Shown piece after piece: positions 1 through 8,939 of a stretch of 64,000 nucleotides of DNA. How positions within the stretch are numbered: position 1 is the first letter of the stretch; every line of letters starts with the position of its first letter. Made by a program: the position numbers and the translations under genes. The notes beneath the pieces are model-generated. The model was given only the letters and a program-made list of their open reading frames with translations. It did no database searches and was not told the origin of the DNA. The stretch is taken from assembly GCF_947504135.1 (NCBI RefSeq), contig NZ_CANNGG010000001.1:124001-188000 (forward strand), in the 5' to 3' direction. Origin of the DNA: an uncultured Tenacibaculum sp. (lineage in GTDB: Bacteria; Bacteroidota; Bacteroidia; Flavobacteriales; Flavobacteriaceae).

Positions 1-1
1 T

Positions 2-37
2 GAAGATGGCGAGGTTTGGGTGAATGCGCATCCTTAA
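2..37 (+). CDS. Possible C-terminal end of a gene cut by the window edge
   Basis: An open frame runs from the window edge to a TAA at 35-37 and would encode an 11-residue tail (EDGEVWVNAHP). The composition is plausible for a real C-terminus and a promoter and tRNA-like element follow it, but eleven residues are too few to identify a family. It could also be chance. Confidence 0.25.
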   Translation, partial: EDGEVWVNAHP

Positions 38-43
38 AAATGT

Positions 44-51
44 TATATTTG
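44..51 (+). promoter_or_regulatory. Bacteroidetes -7 element TATATTTG
   Basis: Exact match to the Bacteroidetes sigma-factor -7 consensus TAnnTTTG, placed 45 nt before the tRNA-like element at 97. It could drive transcription of that element. No clear -33 TTTG at the usual spacing was found. Confidence 0.45.
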
Positions 52-96
52 ATATTAAGTCATTTCTAATAATGTAAATGCATAACAATCTTTATT

Positions 97-168
97 GGGG
101 CATTAGCTCAGTTGGCTAGAGCGTCCCGATAAGTCGGGAAGGTTTAGTGTTCGACTCCGATATGCTCC
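97..168 (+). tRNA. tRNA-Ala-like element, probably a pseudo-tRNA
   Basis: The acceptor stem is intact: GGGGCAT (97-103) pairs with ATGCTCC (162-168) through a G3-U70 wobble, the classical alanine identity element. The D-arm is intact (GCTC 106-109 with GAGC 119-122). The anticodon arm is odd: stem TCCCG/CGGGA (124-128/135-139) closes a six-base loop ATAAGT instead of seven. The T-loop TTCGACT (150-156) and its 3' strand CCGAT are normal, but the 5' strand is TAGTG and forms only one of five pairs. No alanine anticodon is present. It ends 5 nt from the stop of the opposite-strand nuclease gene. The best reading is a tRNA-Ala copy whose middle has been replaced; a non-decoding alanylatable RNA is possible. 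Confidence 0.5.
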
Positions 169-173
169 GCTAT

Positions 174-2930
174 TTAATACGGTAAATCGGCAGACTCAAC
201 AAAACTAGTTGCCGGATTGTACAATTCTGTTAAAATGCTTTTTATTTCAGCCATGAATTCTCCTAATTTTTCTTCTGTAATAGCATTATCTGGAGTTCGA
301 TAGTTGGATGAGAAATTCATCTGTAAAAAGCCACTTTTTAAGTTTTTGAAGGAGATAATTCCTGCTGCCAATCGTTTCTCAAAATTAAATTGTGTGTGTT
401 GAGTATATAAAAACGCATATAACATTACCTGAATGGCTTTGTGGTATTTTAAATCGCGTATCACTTCAAAGTCGAGTACTTTTAAGTTCGTACTATCAAC
501 CATTCCTGTTTTATAATCAATAATTCTAGTAACACCGTTGAGTTCATCAATTCGATCAACAATTCCTTTTATTTTTATTGGAAAATCAATTCCTTCAACC
601 TTTATTTCTGAAGACAATTCCTGCTCAGTAGCAATTATTTTTAGTTGGTTATTCTCATCTTTCAGCAATTGTTTTTCCTTTAGTAAAAAATTCTCTACAA
701 AACGATTTGCAACTTCAAAAATTAATCGATTCTTTCCTGTAGTTAAATCTCCGTTTTTAAAATGTTTTGAAAAATAAAAAGTTACGAGTTCTTTGGTTTT
801 CTTCTGCATATTTTCAACATCTCCTAATTGCAAATATTTTCCTTCAAAGGGTTTATATAATTCTTCTAAGGTATCATGCACAACAGTTCCCATCGTATTT
901 GCAGCAACTGTTTCTTCAACGTCGTCTAGTTGATTAATTTTTAAAATTTTCTGTTTGTAAAAGGCAATCGGATTGTACAAATAATTGGTTAATGCTGATG
1001 GAGAAATCCCTTTTTGAGCTAATTCTTGTAAGCGTTCAAGAACTTTTTCATCCTTCTGAATTTCTTTCAATTGAACAGGCGATGTTAGTACTTTAGGACT
1101 CACTATTTTTTCGGTAATATCGTCTCGCATCATTTCTAACTGCGTTACAAAACGACTTTTTTCTCCGCTTCCAAATACATCATGCTCTGTATTGTACAAA
1201 ATGTAAATGTTTTTAGCACGTTGTAACAATCGGAAAAAATGGTAGGAGAATAGCGCATCTTTTTCTCTGTAGGTTGGCAACCCAAATTCAATCTTTACAT
1301 CAAAAGGAATAAACGTGTTTTGTTGCTGATTTGCAGGTAAAACTCCTTCATTCACAGAAGTTATAATAACATTTTCAAAATCTAATACACGTGTTTCTAA
1401 TACTCCCATTAACTGCAGGCCTTGTAAGGGTTCTCCTTGAAATGATAAACTTTCAGATTGTATTAGTTGTCTAAAAAATTGATGCAAAGTTTTTAAATCT
1501 TGTACATATCCAAATTCATTATGTAAGTTTTGCAACTGAGTAAATGCTGTGTAAAAACGGAATAAATATTCCTTTTCTAACTCGTTAGTATTTTCCTTCA
1601 ACAAGTTGATTAACTCTATAATTCTGTTTAAAAACTCACTAATTGATACTAACGGATTAAAAATTGTCGTTATAGTTTTCTTTACTTCTTCACTTGCAAC
1701 AGACAAAAATGTTACAATCTCTTTTTGACTAACAAACGTGTTATTTTCATTAGCAATCGCTTCTGAAAGTGTATCTGCTATATTGGTTTGCTCATCTATC
1801 TGTAATAATCGATAAATGGTGGTATCTTTTACTAATCGAATTACATCTTTATGATAAAAAAGATTTTCTTTCTTCTTTTCTAACTTTTCTTGATTGATAA
1901 ATAGATGGAAAATAGCAAATACTAAACTTGTCGTAGGAACATCTTTTAAGGGGTACCCCATTGTAATGTTAACTGCATTTACAGTTGCGGGTAATGAATT
2001 TAAGGTAATTGGCAACAAAGTTTCATCTGCCAAAACCAATGCTGTATTGTTGTAATTAGGAAGTTTTGCTAAAATTTCGCCTGCGTATTTTATCTGCGTA
2101 ATGTTTTTAGACGCTCCAATTACCTCAATATGTTTCTTTTCAGAAAAATATTCTTTAATCGTTTGAATTGGGTTCTGTTGATAGAATTTCCATCGAGTTT
2201 TATACTTTCTTAAAAAGCTTCCTGCTTGATGTTGACTTTCGTAAAACGTTTTGTCAATATCCCAATAAGCTTCAGCATTTCCATTTAACAACAATTGTTC
2301 AAACAGTAATTCTTCCGCAGCATTTAACGCATTAAACCCAATAAAAAAGTATTTTTTCTGTTGATTTCTATGGATGAAATCCGCTACTTTTTTAGTTGAT
2401 TCTCTGTATAAAACTCCTTGATATCCGATATTATTTTTAATCAAAAACTCATAAAAAGCATCGTAATATTTATTCAACTTTTCCATGAAAGCAAAATGAT
2501 CTTTCACCAGTTCAGTTTCTTGAAACTCTCCCTTTACTGACCATTTTCGTAAGCGATGAATATCTCGTAAATACACAAATATCTCTCGTGTGTTAATCAA
2601 ATGCTGATCGATCTCATTAAAATCTTGCAACACTGTAAATGCCCACGATGAAAACACATCAAAAGAATCTGGATTTTCTTCTTGTTCTTTATAGATTGTA
2701 TAAAAATGGAAAAGTAGCTGAACAGCATCAATCTTTTTCATTTCAGAAACTTCTTCAACAAAATCACCAACATTGATAATCTCTGGTAAAAAACCTGCTG
2801 AAATTTTCTTTTTAAACGTTTCTTTTACAAAAACTCCTGCCCTTTGTGAAGGCAATATAAACACAACATTTTCAAACGATTTGGTGTTTTGTAAAATAGT
2901 ATCTAACGTTTCTGAAATAAAAGACTGCAT
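174..2930 (-). CDS. PD-(D/E)XK nuclease family protein (AddB/RecB-like)
   Basis: A 918-residue protein resembling the Bacteroidetes AddB-type partner of an AddA/UvrD helicase, which processes double-strand DNA ends for recombination. The C-terminal third carries a RecB-family nuclease domain: an Asp in GIVDRID (about D792) and the IDYKTG motif at about 804-809 (D805, K807). The N-terminal part looks like an inactivated helicase module, with ILPSQRAG near residue 25 in the Walker A position and no canonical GKS/T. No AddA partner lies in the window; it could be to the left. The gene is monocistronic here, with a TACTTTCG near-match to the -7 promoter element at 3003-3010. The family assignment is firm; the exact complex is inferred. 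Confidence 0.85.
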   Translation of the reverse strand: MQSFISETLDTILQNTKSFENVVFILPSQRAGVFVKETFKKKISAGFLPEIINVGDFVEEVSEMKKIDAVQLLFHFYTIYKEQEENPDSFDVFSSWAFTVLQDFNEIDQHLINTREIFVYLRDIHRLRKWSVKGEFQETELVKDHFAFMEKLNKYYDAFYEFLIKNNIGYQGVLYRESTKKVADFIHRNQQKKYFFIGFNALNAAEELLFEQLLLNGNAEAYWDIDKTFYESQHQAGSFLRKYKTRWKFYQQNPIQTIKEYFSEKKHIEVIGASKNITQIKYAGEILAKLPNYNNTALVLADETLLPITLNSLPATVNAVNITMGYPLKDVPTTSLVFAIFHLFINQEKLEKKKENLFYHKDVIRLVKDTTIYRLLQIDEQTNIADTLSEAIANENNTFVSQKEIVTFLSVASEEVKKTITTIFNPLVSISEFLNRIIELINLLKENTNELEKEYLFRFYTAFTQLQNLHNEFGYVQDLKTLHQFFRQLIQSESLSFQGEPLQGLQLMGVLETRVLDFENVIITSVNEGVLPANQQQNTFIPFDVKIEFGLPTYREKDALFSYHFFRLLQRAKNIYILYNTEHDVFGSGEKSRFVTQLEMMRDDITEKIVSPKVLTSPVQLKEIQKDEKVLERLQELAQKGISPSALTNYLYNPIAFYKQKILKINQLDDVEETVAANTMGTVVHDTLEELYKPFEGKYLQLGDVENMQKKTKELVTFYFSKHFKNGDLTTGKNRLIFEVANRFVENFLLKEKQLLKDENNQLKIIATEQELSSEIKVEGIDFPIKIKGIVDRIDELNGVTRIIDYKTGMVDSTNLKVLDFEVIRDLKYHKAIQVMLYAFLYTQHTQFNFEKRLAAGIISFKNLKSGFLQMNFSSNYRTPDNAITEEKLGEFMAEIKSILTELYNPATSFVESADLPY

Positions 2931-3018
2931 ATTTTTTAGAGTAAAAAGGTATTAGGCGTTAGGCGAAAGGAAAATCGGTTGTTTTCTTTTACCCAAATCG
3001 AAAGTACAATTTTTATCC

Positions 3019-3026
3019 TATTTTTG
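3019..3026 (+). promoter_or_regulatory. -7 element TATTTTTG for the carbon-nitrogen hydrolase
   Basis: Exact TAnnTTTG match 22 nt before the ATG at 3049, leaving a short 5' leader. Confidence 0.5.
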
Positions 3027-3048
3027 ATAATACAAACGGTGCATATTC

Positions 3049-3837
3049 ATGAATACAACGAATATTTTAAAAGTAGCTTTGATTCAATCGGATTTGGTTT
3101 GGGAAAATCCAACAGAAAACAGAAAACGATTTGAAAAAAAAATCAATGGTTTATCAGACGAGATTGATTTAATCGTTTTACCTGAGATGTTTACTACAGG
3201 TTTTACCATGAATGCTTCAGCAGTTGCTGAAACTATGGAAGGAGAAACAGTACAATGGTTGCAAAATTTAGCACAAGAAAAGAGCATTGCTATTACTGGA
3301 AGTATAATTATTAGTGAAAATAATAATTTTTACAATCGTTTATTATTTGTGCATCCTTCAGGAAAAATAGATTCGTATAACAAAAAACATACGTTTACGC
3401 TAGCAGGCGAACATGAAGTATTTTCTGCAGGAACTGAAAGAATCATCGTTGACTACAAAGGATGGAAAATTTGCCCGTTAATATGTTATGATTTACGTTT
3501 TCCTGTATGGGCTAGAAACACCGATAATTATGATTTATTACTGTATGTGGCAAGTTGGCCTAAACCTCGTATTGAAGCTTGGGACAGCTTATTAAAAGCG
3601 CGTGCTATCGAAAACATGAGCTATACCATTGGTGTGAATAGAGTAGGAGTAGACGCTAAAGATTATGAATATACTGGTAATACCGTTTGCTATGATACCT
3701 TAGGAAACTGTTTTGCTAAAAACAACCAAGGAACTGAAGAAGTATTGATAGTAGAATTAAATGAAGAAGCACAAACGAAAATTCGTAATCGATTTCGCTT
3801 TTTGGATGACAGAGATGCCTTTGTTATTAAAAAATAA
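3049..3837 (+). CDS. Carbon-nitrogen hydrolase, omega-amidase/YafV type
   Basis: A 262-residue nitrilase-superfamily hydrolase. The catalytic triad is visible: Glu46 in LPEMF, Lys112 in YNKKHTF and Cys146 in LICYDLRFP. Length and the YNKKHTF and DLRFPVWARN motifs match the omega-amidase branch, which hydrolyses the amide of 2-oxoglutaramate or 2-oxosuccinamate left after glutamine or asparagine transamination, for example in methionine salvage. No aminotransferase is next to it, so substrate choice is inferred from family only. There is no signal peptide, so it should be cytosolic. It is monocistronic and is followed directly by a palindromic repeat. Confidence 0.85.
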   Translation: MNTTNILKVALIQSDLVWENPTENRKRFEKKINGLSDEIDLIVLPEMFTTGFTMNASAVAETMEGETVQWLQNLAQEKSIAITGSIIISENNNFYNRLLFVHPSGKIDSYNKKHTFTLAGEHEVFSAGTERIIVDYKGWKICPLICYDLRFPVWARNTDNYDLLLYVASWPKPRIEAWDSLLKARAIENMSYTIGVNRVGVDAKDYEYTGNTVCYDTLGNCFAKNNQGTEEVLIVELNEEAQTKIRNRFRFLDDRDAFVIKK

Positions 3838-3924
3838 CGTCATTACGAGGAATTTATGACGAAGTAATCTGTTTGTAGAATAACTATAAACCAGAAGATT
3901 ACTTCACTACCGTTCGTAATGACG
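3838..3924. repeat. Palindromic intergenic repeat (CGTCATTACGA ends)
   Basis: The outer arms CGTCATTACGA (3838-3848) and TCGTAATGACG (3914-3924) are perfect inverted repeats of 11 bp. The inner arms GAAGTAATCT (3861-3870) and AGATTACTTC (3896-3905) are perfect over 10 bp. It begins right after the hydrolase stop codon. The sequence resembles the widespread bacterial repeat beginning CGTCATTGCGAGG, probably a small non-autonomous element. It may also act as a transcript-end hairpin between convergent genes. Confidence 0.7.
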
Positions 3925-3937
3925 CTACTTAATCAAT

Positions 3938-4918
3938 TTATGCAGGAATCATCCATTTAAAATTGAACTTTGTATCAGGTACTACGATACGTTCTGTGAT
4001 TCGGTACATTCTGTCTGGTAATTTCATTAAGAAATCACGTGCTTTTTCTGCTTCTGGAGTTAAATTGGTGATTTTATCAATTTCCCAAGTTTCATTCAAC
4101 TTTTTAAGAATGTCAACATAGTCAAAGCCAGTGTATACACCTATTCTTTGCGCTACTGTTGAAAAGTCATCAAATAAGCTTCCTTTTTCTCCAAAAGACT
4201 CTCTTAAATGCATTGCAGGCATTACAATTTTGTGTTTCATCATGTGTTGAAATGCCAACATCATTTCACTTGGGTCAATCTTGAAGATTTCCTTTACAAA
4301 CTCTGTATACGCTAGGTGATGACGCATTTCATCTCCTGCAATGATTTTAGACATTTTTGCCAAGGCTTTGTGTCCTTGCTTTTTGGCAATTTTAGCTACG
4401 TTATTGTGTGAAATGTACGTTGCTAACTCTTGAAAACTTGTGTACACGAAGTTTTTATACGGATCGGTAGCTGTACCAATATCAAATCCGTCTGCTATTA
4501 AATGCTGTGTAGATACTTCTACTTCTCGCATATTCACTCTTCCTGAAAGATATAAATATTTGTTTAACACATCTCCGTGACGGTTTTCTTCCGCTGTCCA
4601 AGCACGAATCCATTTTGCCCAACCATTATCTGGTTGTTGTGTTACTCCATCAAGGTCTAATAACCACGACTCATACGTTGGCAAAGCTTCTTCAGTAATA
4701 GTATCTCCTACTAAAACCACCCAAAAATCATCATCAAGTTCTTTTGATAGTTCTTGAATTTCTTTTACTTCATCAATAAAAGAATCTTTTTGTGAATTGG
4801 GGAGAAAATCGGTTGGCTGCCAAATCTTTTCGATTGGCATCAAGAATTTGTCTACAAAACTGTCAATGTTTTTTTCCAGCGTTTGCATTACTTCCTTTCT
4901 AATGTTTTGTATCGACAT
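3938..4918 (-). CDS. Acyl-ACP desaturase (soluble diiron)
   Basis: A 326-residue homologue of stearoyl-ACP desaturase, which introduces a cis double bond into ACP-bound saturated fatty acids using O2 and reduced ferredoxin. All diiron ligands can be placed: Glu77, Glu111 and His114 (EENRH), Glu164, Glu197 and His200 (DEMRHH). The spacings E111-E164 (53) and E164-E197 (33) are those of the plant enzyme. It is soluble, with no membrane segments. The downstream plsC-type acyltransferase fits a role in membrane lipid composition. The ferredoxin at 16.9 kb is a possible electron donor, but that is only a guess. Confidence 0.9.
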   Translation of the reverse strand: MSIQNIRKEVMQTLEKNIDSFVDKFLMPIEKIWQPTDFLPNSQKDSFIDEVKEIQELSKELDDDFWVVLVGDTITEEALPTYESWLLDLDGVTQQPDNGWAKWIRAWTAEENRHGDVLNKYLYLSGRVNMREVEVSTQHLIADGFDIGTATDPYKNFVYTSFQELATYISHNNVAKIAKKQGHKALAKMSKIIAGDEMRHHLAYTEFVKEIFKIDPSEMMLAFQHMMKHKIVMPAMHLRESFGEKGSLFDDFSTVAQRIGVYTGFDYVDILKKLNETWEIDKITNLTPEAEKARDFLMKLPDRMYRITERIVVPDTKFNFKWMIPA

Positions 4919-4965
4919 AATTTAAGGGTTTATATTTATTGTTGTTTGTTTTCGTTTAAGTATAT

Positions 4966-5694
4966 CTAGTATATCCCAGACTTTACTGCTGCTTCAGTTT
5001 TTGCTATTAACTCATCAAACGGTAAACTGTTTACTTTTATAGGTTCGTGAGTTTGGATCTTTATAGGACTTCCTATTCCTAATGGAAATTTTCCGTATTT
5101 AAATACTTTCCACGAATTATTGATTGATAGCGGAACAACATAGGCTTCTGGATTGTATTTAGCGATCATTTTAAGTCCGTTTACAGAGAATGCCTTTGGT
5201 TTTCCTGTTCTGCTTCGGGTTCCTTCTGGAAAAATAGCTGCAGACCAATTATTTTTATTAATTCTCTTAGCAAACTTTCCTAATTCAGATAAGGCTTGTT
5301 TAGGGTCTTTTCTATCAATTAAAGCAGCTCCTCCGTATTTTAAATTGAAGGAAATGCTAGGAATTCCTTTTCCTAGTTCTTTTTTTGATACAAATTTTGG
5401 GTAGTGTCTTCTAAGATACCAAATAATTGGCGGAATATCAAATGTACTTTGATGATTGGCTACAAAAATCAAGGTGGTATTTTCTGGTAAGTTGTGTTTG
5501 TTTTCAAATTGAACTCGTATTCCTAAAATCAATAACGATTTAACAAGAAACCAATTCATGAAATTTACTACATTTTGATGCCCTTCTTGACCAAAAAGCT
5601 TCAACCCAATCCATTGTATTGGATGAAAAATTAACAATAGCGAAAAAAACACCAATGCAAAGATTGATGAGAGAATATAACTTAAAATCTTCAT
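4966..5694 (-). CDS. plsC: 1-acyl-sn-glycerol-3-phosphate acyltransferase
   Basis: A 242-residue PlsC-type acyltransferase making phosphatidic acid from lysophosphatidic acid and an acyl donor. The catalytic HX4D motif is NHQSTFD with His81 and Asp86. The substrate-binding motif FPEGTRSR starts at about residue 155. An N-terminal hydrophobic stretch (about 5-25) anchors it to the inner membrane. It lies upstream of the desaturase on the same strand with 47 nt between them, so they may be co-transcribed. Assignment is firm at family level; the gene symbol is by function. Confidence 0.85.
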   Translation of the reverse strand: MKILSYILSSIFALVFFSLLLIFHPIQWIGLKLFGQEGHQNVVNFMNWFLVKSLLILGIRVQFENKHNLPENTTLIFVANHQSTFDIPPIIWYLRRHYPKFVSKKELGKGIPSISFNLKYGGAALIDRKDPKQALSELGKFAKRINKNNWSAAIFPEGTRSRTGKPKAFSVNGLKMIAKYNPEAYVVPLSINNSWKVFKYGKFPLGIGSPIKIQTHEPIKVNSLPFDELIAKTEAAVKSGIY

Positions 5695-5797
5695 TCTATT
5701 TAGTTGTTTTGTTGTTTACTAGTTTAGTTTTTTACTAATTAAAACCGCTACAAAAACATACCGATTTCATTTTTAAAACTTTACTAGTGCGTAAAAA

Positions 5798-5820
5798 TAA
5801 AAAATCCCGCGAAAGCGGGA
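5798..5820 (-). terminator. Rho-independent terminator
   Basis: Hairpin TCCCGC-GAAA-GCGGGA (5805-5820). Read on the minus strand it is followed by a T-run, so it ends the transcript of the small membrane protein that stops at 5834. Confidence 0.8.
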
Positions 5821-5833
5821 CTATAATTTTATC

Positions 5834-6259
5834 TTAAAACCAGTTGCTCCAAGGAATTCTTGAGAGAATTAGTAATAAAGCCAATCCGTAAAAGATGGCA
5901 AAGGTTTTAAACTTAGCTTCGCTTTTTACTTGTTTTTTGTGTTTAGACCATCCAATTGTTATTAATACAATAGCAATTATCATCATTAATGGGTGCTCTA
6001 CAGCTAGTAATCTTGCTGCTGATTCTTTCATTACTTCTCCTCCATTAGCTTTTAAAGCTTTATACCAAGGAGACATAAAATACCATCCTAAACCAATTAA
6101 TAATTGAATATGAGCTGTTATTAATGTAAATAACCCTAAACGGAACTCTTTGTGGGTAAATTCTTTTTTTTGTACTAATCCTATAATAGCATTTACCACC
6201 GTAAATATTAAAACTGCTAATACAACGTATGCCCAATAAGAGTGTAAAGTTTTCATCAT
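5834..6259 (-). CDS. Small integral membrane protein, four predicted helices
   Basis: A 141-residue hydrophobic protein. Membrane segments are visible at about 8-28, 44-64 (LFTLITAHIQLLIGLGWYF), 89-106 (MMIIAIVLITIGW) and 119-136. It opens with HSYWAY and has a histidine within the second segment and another near the third, a pattern that sometimes leads to cytochrome-b-like annotation. I do not recognise a proven function. It resembles uncharacterised flavobacterial membrane proteins. It is transcribed alone, between its own promoter-like site and a strong terminator. Two adjacent ATG codons (6259 and 6256) could start it. Confidence 0.7.
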   Translation of the reverse strand: MMKTLHSYWAYVVLAVLIFTVVNAIIGLVQKKEFTHKEFRLGLFTLITAHIQLLIGLGWYFMSPWYKALKANGGEVMKESAARLLAVEHPLMMIIAIVLITIGWSKHKKQVKSEAKFKTFAIFYGLALLLILSRIPWSNWF

Positions 6260-6280
6260 GATTTTTAAATTTTATATCTG

Positions 6281-6288
6281 TAAAAGTA
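6281..6288 (-). promoter_or_regulatory. -7 element TACTTTTA
   Basis: Near-consensus TAnnTTTA read on the minus strand, 21 nt upstream of the ATG at 6259. Confidence 0.4.
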
Positions 6289-6304
6289 CTGATTTTTCTG
6301 CATA

Positions 6305-6334
6305 AAAAAACCACCTCGTACGAGGTGGTTTTTG
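6305..6334 (-). terminator. Terminator of the TonB-dependent receptor
   Basis: A perfect palindrome centred on CCACCTCGTACGAGGTGG (6311-6328) with A-runs left and T-runs right, so it can work in both directions. It lies just after the receptor stop codon at 6360 on the minus strand. Confidence 0.85.
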
Positions 6335-6359
6335 AATTTATTTTAATCTGTTATAGATA

Positions 6360-8900
6360 TTAGAAGCTTAATTTAACAGATGCGTTCCATGTTCTACCAT
6401 AACCAAAACGTCCATTATTGCTTGTATTTACACCTTTCCAGTTTTCTGATGGGTTGCTAGAAGCTTGAGTATTTCCATTTACAGACTCTAAATATAACTC
6501 ATCAAATACGTTATCTACATTAACTCTAAAGCTAATACCTTTTAAATAAGTACCTTCTTTTAATTTAGGACTAAAAGACAAACCTAAATCAGTTAAATTA
6601 TAAGTTGGTAATTTAAATGTTGCTTGTGTTAGAGAACCTGTTGAATAAAGATTTTTATAGAAATTCCAGTTACCATCTATAGATAAAGTAGGTAAAACTT
6701 TATAGCTAGCCATAACACCTGCAGTTGTTTGAGCTGCTCCACCAACTTTAAATCCATCTAATACTACCTCTTGCTCTGTTCCTATTTGATTTCCATCTGA
6801 GTTAAAAGTTCTTTGGTTTCCATTACCGTCAAATTCCCAATTTCCAATAGACACATAACCATCTAGCTTTAAACCTGGTAAAGGATTAGTCATTATTTCT
6901 AACTCAACTCCAGAGTGTATCTGTGTTACACCTTGTGTTTGGTAAGACTCATAAGCAGGAGTATCAAAAACTTCTCCATTGTTAGATAATAAAGTTCTAT
7001 TTGCCCATTTAGTATAGTAACCATTTAAATTAGCTGAAACATACTCACTACCAAACTGGTAACCTAATTCTAATCCTGTAATCTCTTGATTATCTACTGC
7101 TGGAATAATTAAATCATTAGAGTTTCTGATATTATCAAAAAGATCATCATGGAATGGTTGACGAGAATAATAACCTGCGTTGGTAAAAATCTTATGATTT
7201 TCATTTATTTCGTATGCTGCTCCTACTTTTAAATTATATCCAAAATTAGAAACTTTTTCAGAATCAGTTGCCTCAGTAAAGTTATAATAATCAGTTTTTA
7301 CGTGATCTTGATTTGAAACAGCTCCTTGGAAGAAAGCAGAAAATGCATTTTTAGAATATTCTAATTGTGTAAATAATCCATAATAAGTAATATCTTCCTC
7401 ATAATCATAACCTAATCTTTGATCATGATCTGAATTTGGGTTAAATACTGCAGACCAAGGATTGATACCTCCGTAAGAGTTAGTAATTGTATAGTTACCA
7501 GAGAAAACACTAGACTCATCTAATGAAGAAACACCAATAAACTCATTTACACCTCTAAAGTGAATACCGTTATATGCTCTTACATCTGCACCTACGTTAA
7601 AATCAAGGTTATCAGCTAATTTTGTAGAATAATTAGATACTAAACCATACCAGTTATGGTTGTTATATGAACCTCTAGCATATAATGCTTCTCCAGTATT
7701 TCTATCTGTAATTAAAGAAGCAAAAGAACCTCTACCTAATGAACCGTATAATACTGTTGATAAAGATGATTTTTCATTAATTGTCCAGTCCCAAGAAAGG
7801 TTTGCTACTGGTTTGTGGTATATGTTACGTCCTCCAGGGTAAACTTTCGAACCTCCTAATGTATTAGGGCTATTTACGTTATCTGTATTCCAGTCGTTAT
7901 ATCTAATTCCATTATCTAAGAATGTTTGTATAGTTCCTCTTCCAGCAGCAGCGTGCCATTGAGGAGCACCAGTTAATAAGAAATTGAATGTATTATTCTC
8001 ATTTGGTTGGTATCCTACAGATAAGAAATACGTTTGACCTTGACCATGAGTATTATCTACATAACCATCACCTTGCCAGTGACCAAACATTCCTGAGAAA
8101 GACCATCCTTTTTCAGACACTCCTGTAGAATAATAAGCAGTTGTTTTAGTATATGCATTGTTACCTATTGTTTGTCTAACATAACCACCTTCTTTATTAT
8201 CAATAGTCTTTGTTACAATGTTTACAGTTCCTCCAACTGAAGAAATAGCTAATTTAGAAGAACCTAAACCACGTTGAACTTGAATTGCGTTAGCAACATC
8301 CATAACTCCTGACCAATTCGACCAGTACATTTTACCGTCTTCCATTCCATTAATAGGCTGTCCATTTAATAAGAAAGCCGTATTAGTTTGATCAAATCCA
8401 CGTAAGAACATTTGACCATCTCCAAAACCTCCTGCTTTAACATTTTGTACAGAAGGAGTAGATTTTAATACTTCTGGTAAGTCCCATGCTCCAGATTTAG
8501 CTTGAATTTCAGAAGCTTTAATAGTAGACACTGCTACTGGAGTCTTTCTATCTTCAGCTAAATCAATTACACCTGACGCAGTTACAACTATCTCTTCTAA
8601 AGTATTAGAAGGCTCTAAAGCGATTGTTCCTAAATCAGAAGCTCCTGAAAAAGAAACAGTTTTATTGGTATAACCAACAAACGATACTACTACTGCTCCT
8701 GTATTTGAGCTAGCGTTTAGCATAAATTTTCCGTCGAAATCAGTAGCTGATCCGTTTGTAGTTCCTTTAACTACAACGTTAGCTCCTGGTAATGGTTCCC
8801 CCATTTCGTCAACTACTTTACCAGTAAGTTTTGTTTGACCTAAAACCGTAGCTGTTGCAAAAAACAAAGCTACAAGTAATACATTTTTAAATGTTTTCAT
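6360..8900 (-). CDS. TonB-dependent outer membrane receptor
   Basis: An 846-residue outer membrane transporter. A signal peptide (about 1-21, ending VLGQ) leads into a carboxypeptidase-D-like regulatory domain (about 24-105, GKVVDEMGEPLPGANV through VGYTNKTV). A plug domain follows (about 120-235, with FLRGFDQTN and GGTVNIVTK), then a beta-barrel ending in Phe (SVKLSF). It imports a substrate using TonB-ExbBD energy. No SusD partner lies downstream, so a polysaccharide system is unlikely; an iron chelate or other small molecule is the alternative. The substrate cannot be told from sequence. It is monocistronic between a promoter-like site at 8932 and a strong terminator. Confidence 0.88.
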   Translation of the reverse strand: MKTFKNVLLVALFFATATVLGQTKLTGKVVDEMGEPLPGANVVVKGTTNGSATDFDGKFMLNASSNTGAVVVSFVGYTNKTVSFSGASDLGTIALEPSNTLEEIVVTASGVIDLAEDRKTPVAVSTIKASEIQAKSGAWDLPEVLKSTPSVQNVKAGGFGDGQMFLRGFDQTNTAFLLNGQPINGMEDGKMYWSNWSGVMDVANAIQVQRGLGSSKLAISSVGGTVNIVTKTIDNKEGGYVRQTIGNNAYTKTTAYYSTGVSEKGWSFSGMFGHWQGDGYVDNTHGQGQTYFLSVGYQPNENNTFNFLLTGAPQWHAAAGRGTIQTFLDNGIRYNDWNTDNVNSPNTLGGSKVYPGGRNIYHKPVANLSWDWTINEKSSLSTVLYGSLGRGSFASLITDRNTGEALYARGSYNNHNWYGLVSNYSTKLADNLDFNVGADVRAYNGIHFRGVNEFIGVSSLDESSVFSGNYTITNSYGGINPWSAVFNPNSDHDQRLGYDYEEDITYYGLFTQLEYSKNAFSAFFQGAVSNQDHVKTDYYNFTEATDSEKVSNFGYNLKVGAAYEINENHKIFTNAGYYSRQPFHDDLFDNIRNSNDLIIPAVDNQEITGLELGYQFGSEYVSANLNGYYTKWANRTLLSNNGEVFDTPAYESYQTQGVTQIHSGVELEIMTNPLPGLKLDGYVSIGNWEFDGNGNQRTFNSDGNQIGTEQEVVLDGFKVGGAAQTTAGVMASYKVLPTLSIDGNWNFYKNLYSTGSLTQATFKLPTYNLTDLGLSFSPKLKEGTYLKGISFRVNVDNVFDELYLESVNGNTQASSNPSENWKGVNTSNNGRFGYGRTWNASVKLSF

Positions 8901-8931
8901 TTTTTAATCTAATTGTTATTAAATGCAGGTG

Positions 8932-8939
8932 CAAATATC
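8932..8939 (-). promoter_or_regulatory. -7-like element GATATTTG within a short inverted repeat
   Basis: Seven of eight match to TAnnTTTG on the minus strand, 31 nt before the receptor ATG. It is flanked by GCAGG (8925-8929) and CCTGC (8939-8943), an inverted repeat that could be an operator over the promoter. Confidence 0.4.

Noticed and set aside
2952..2966. Short tandem TTAGGCG repeat
   Set aside because: Only two units; too short to call a repeat or site.
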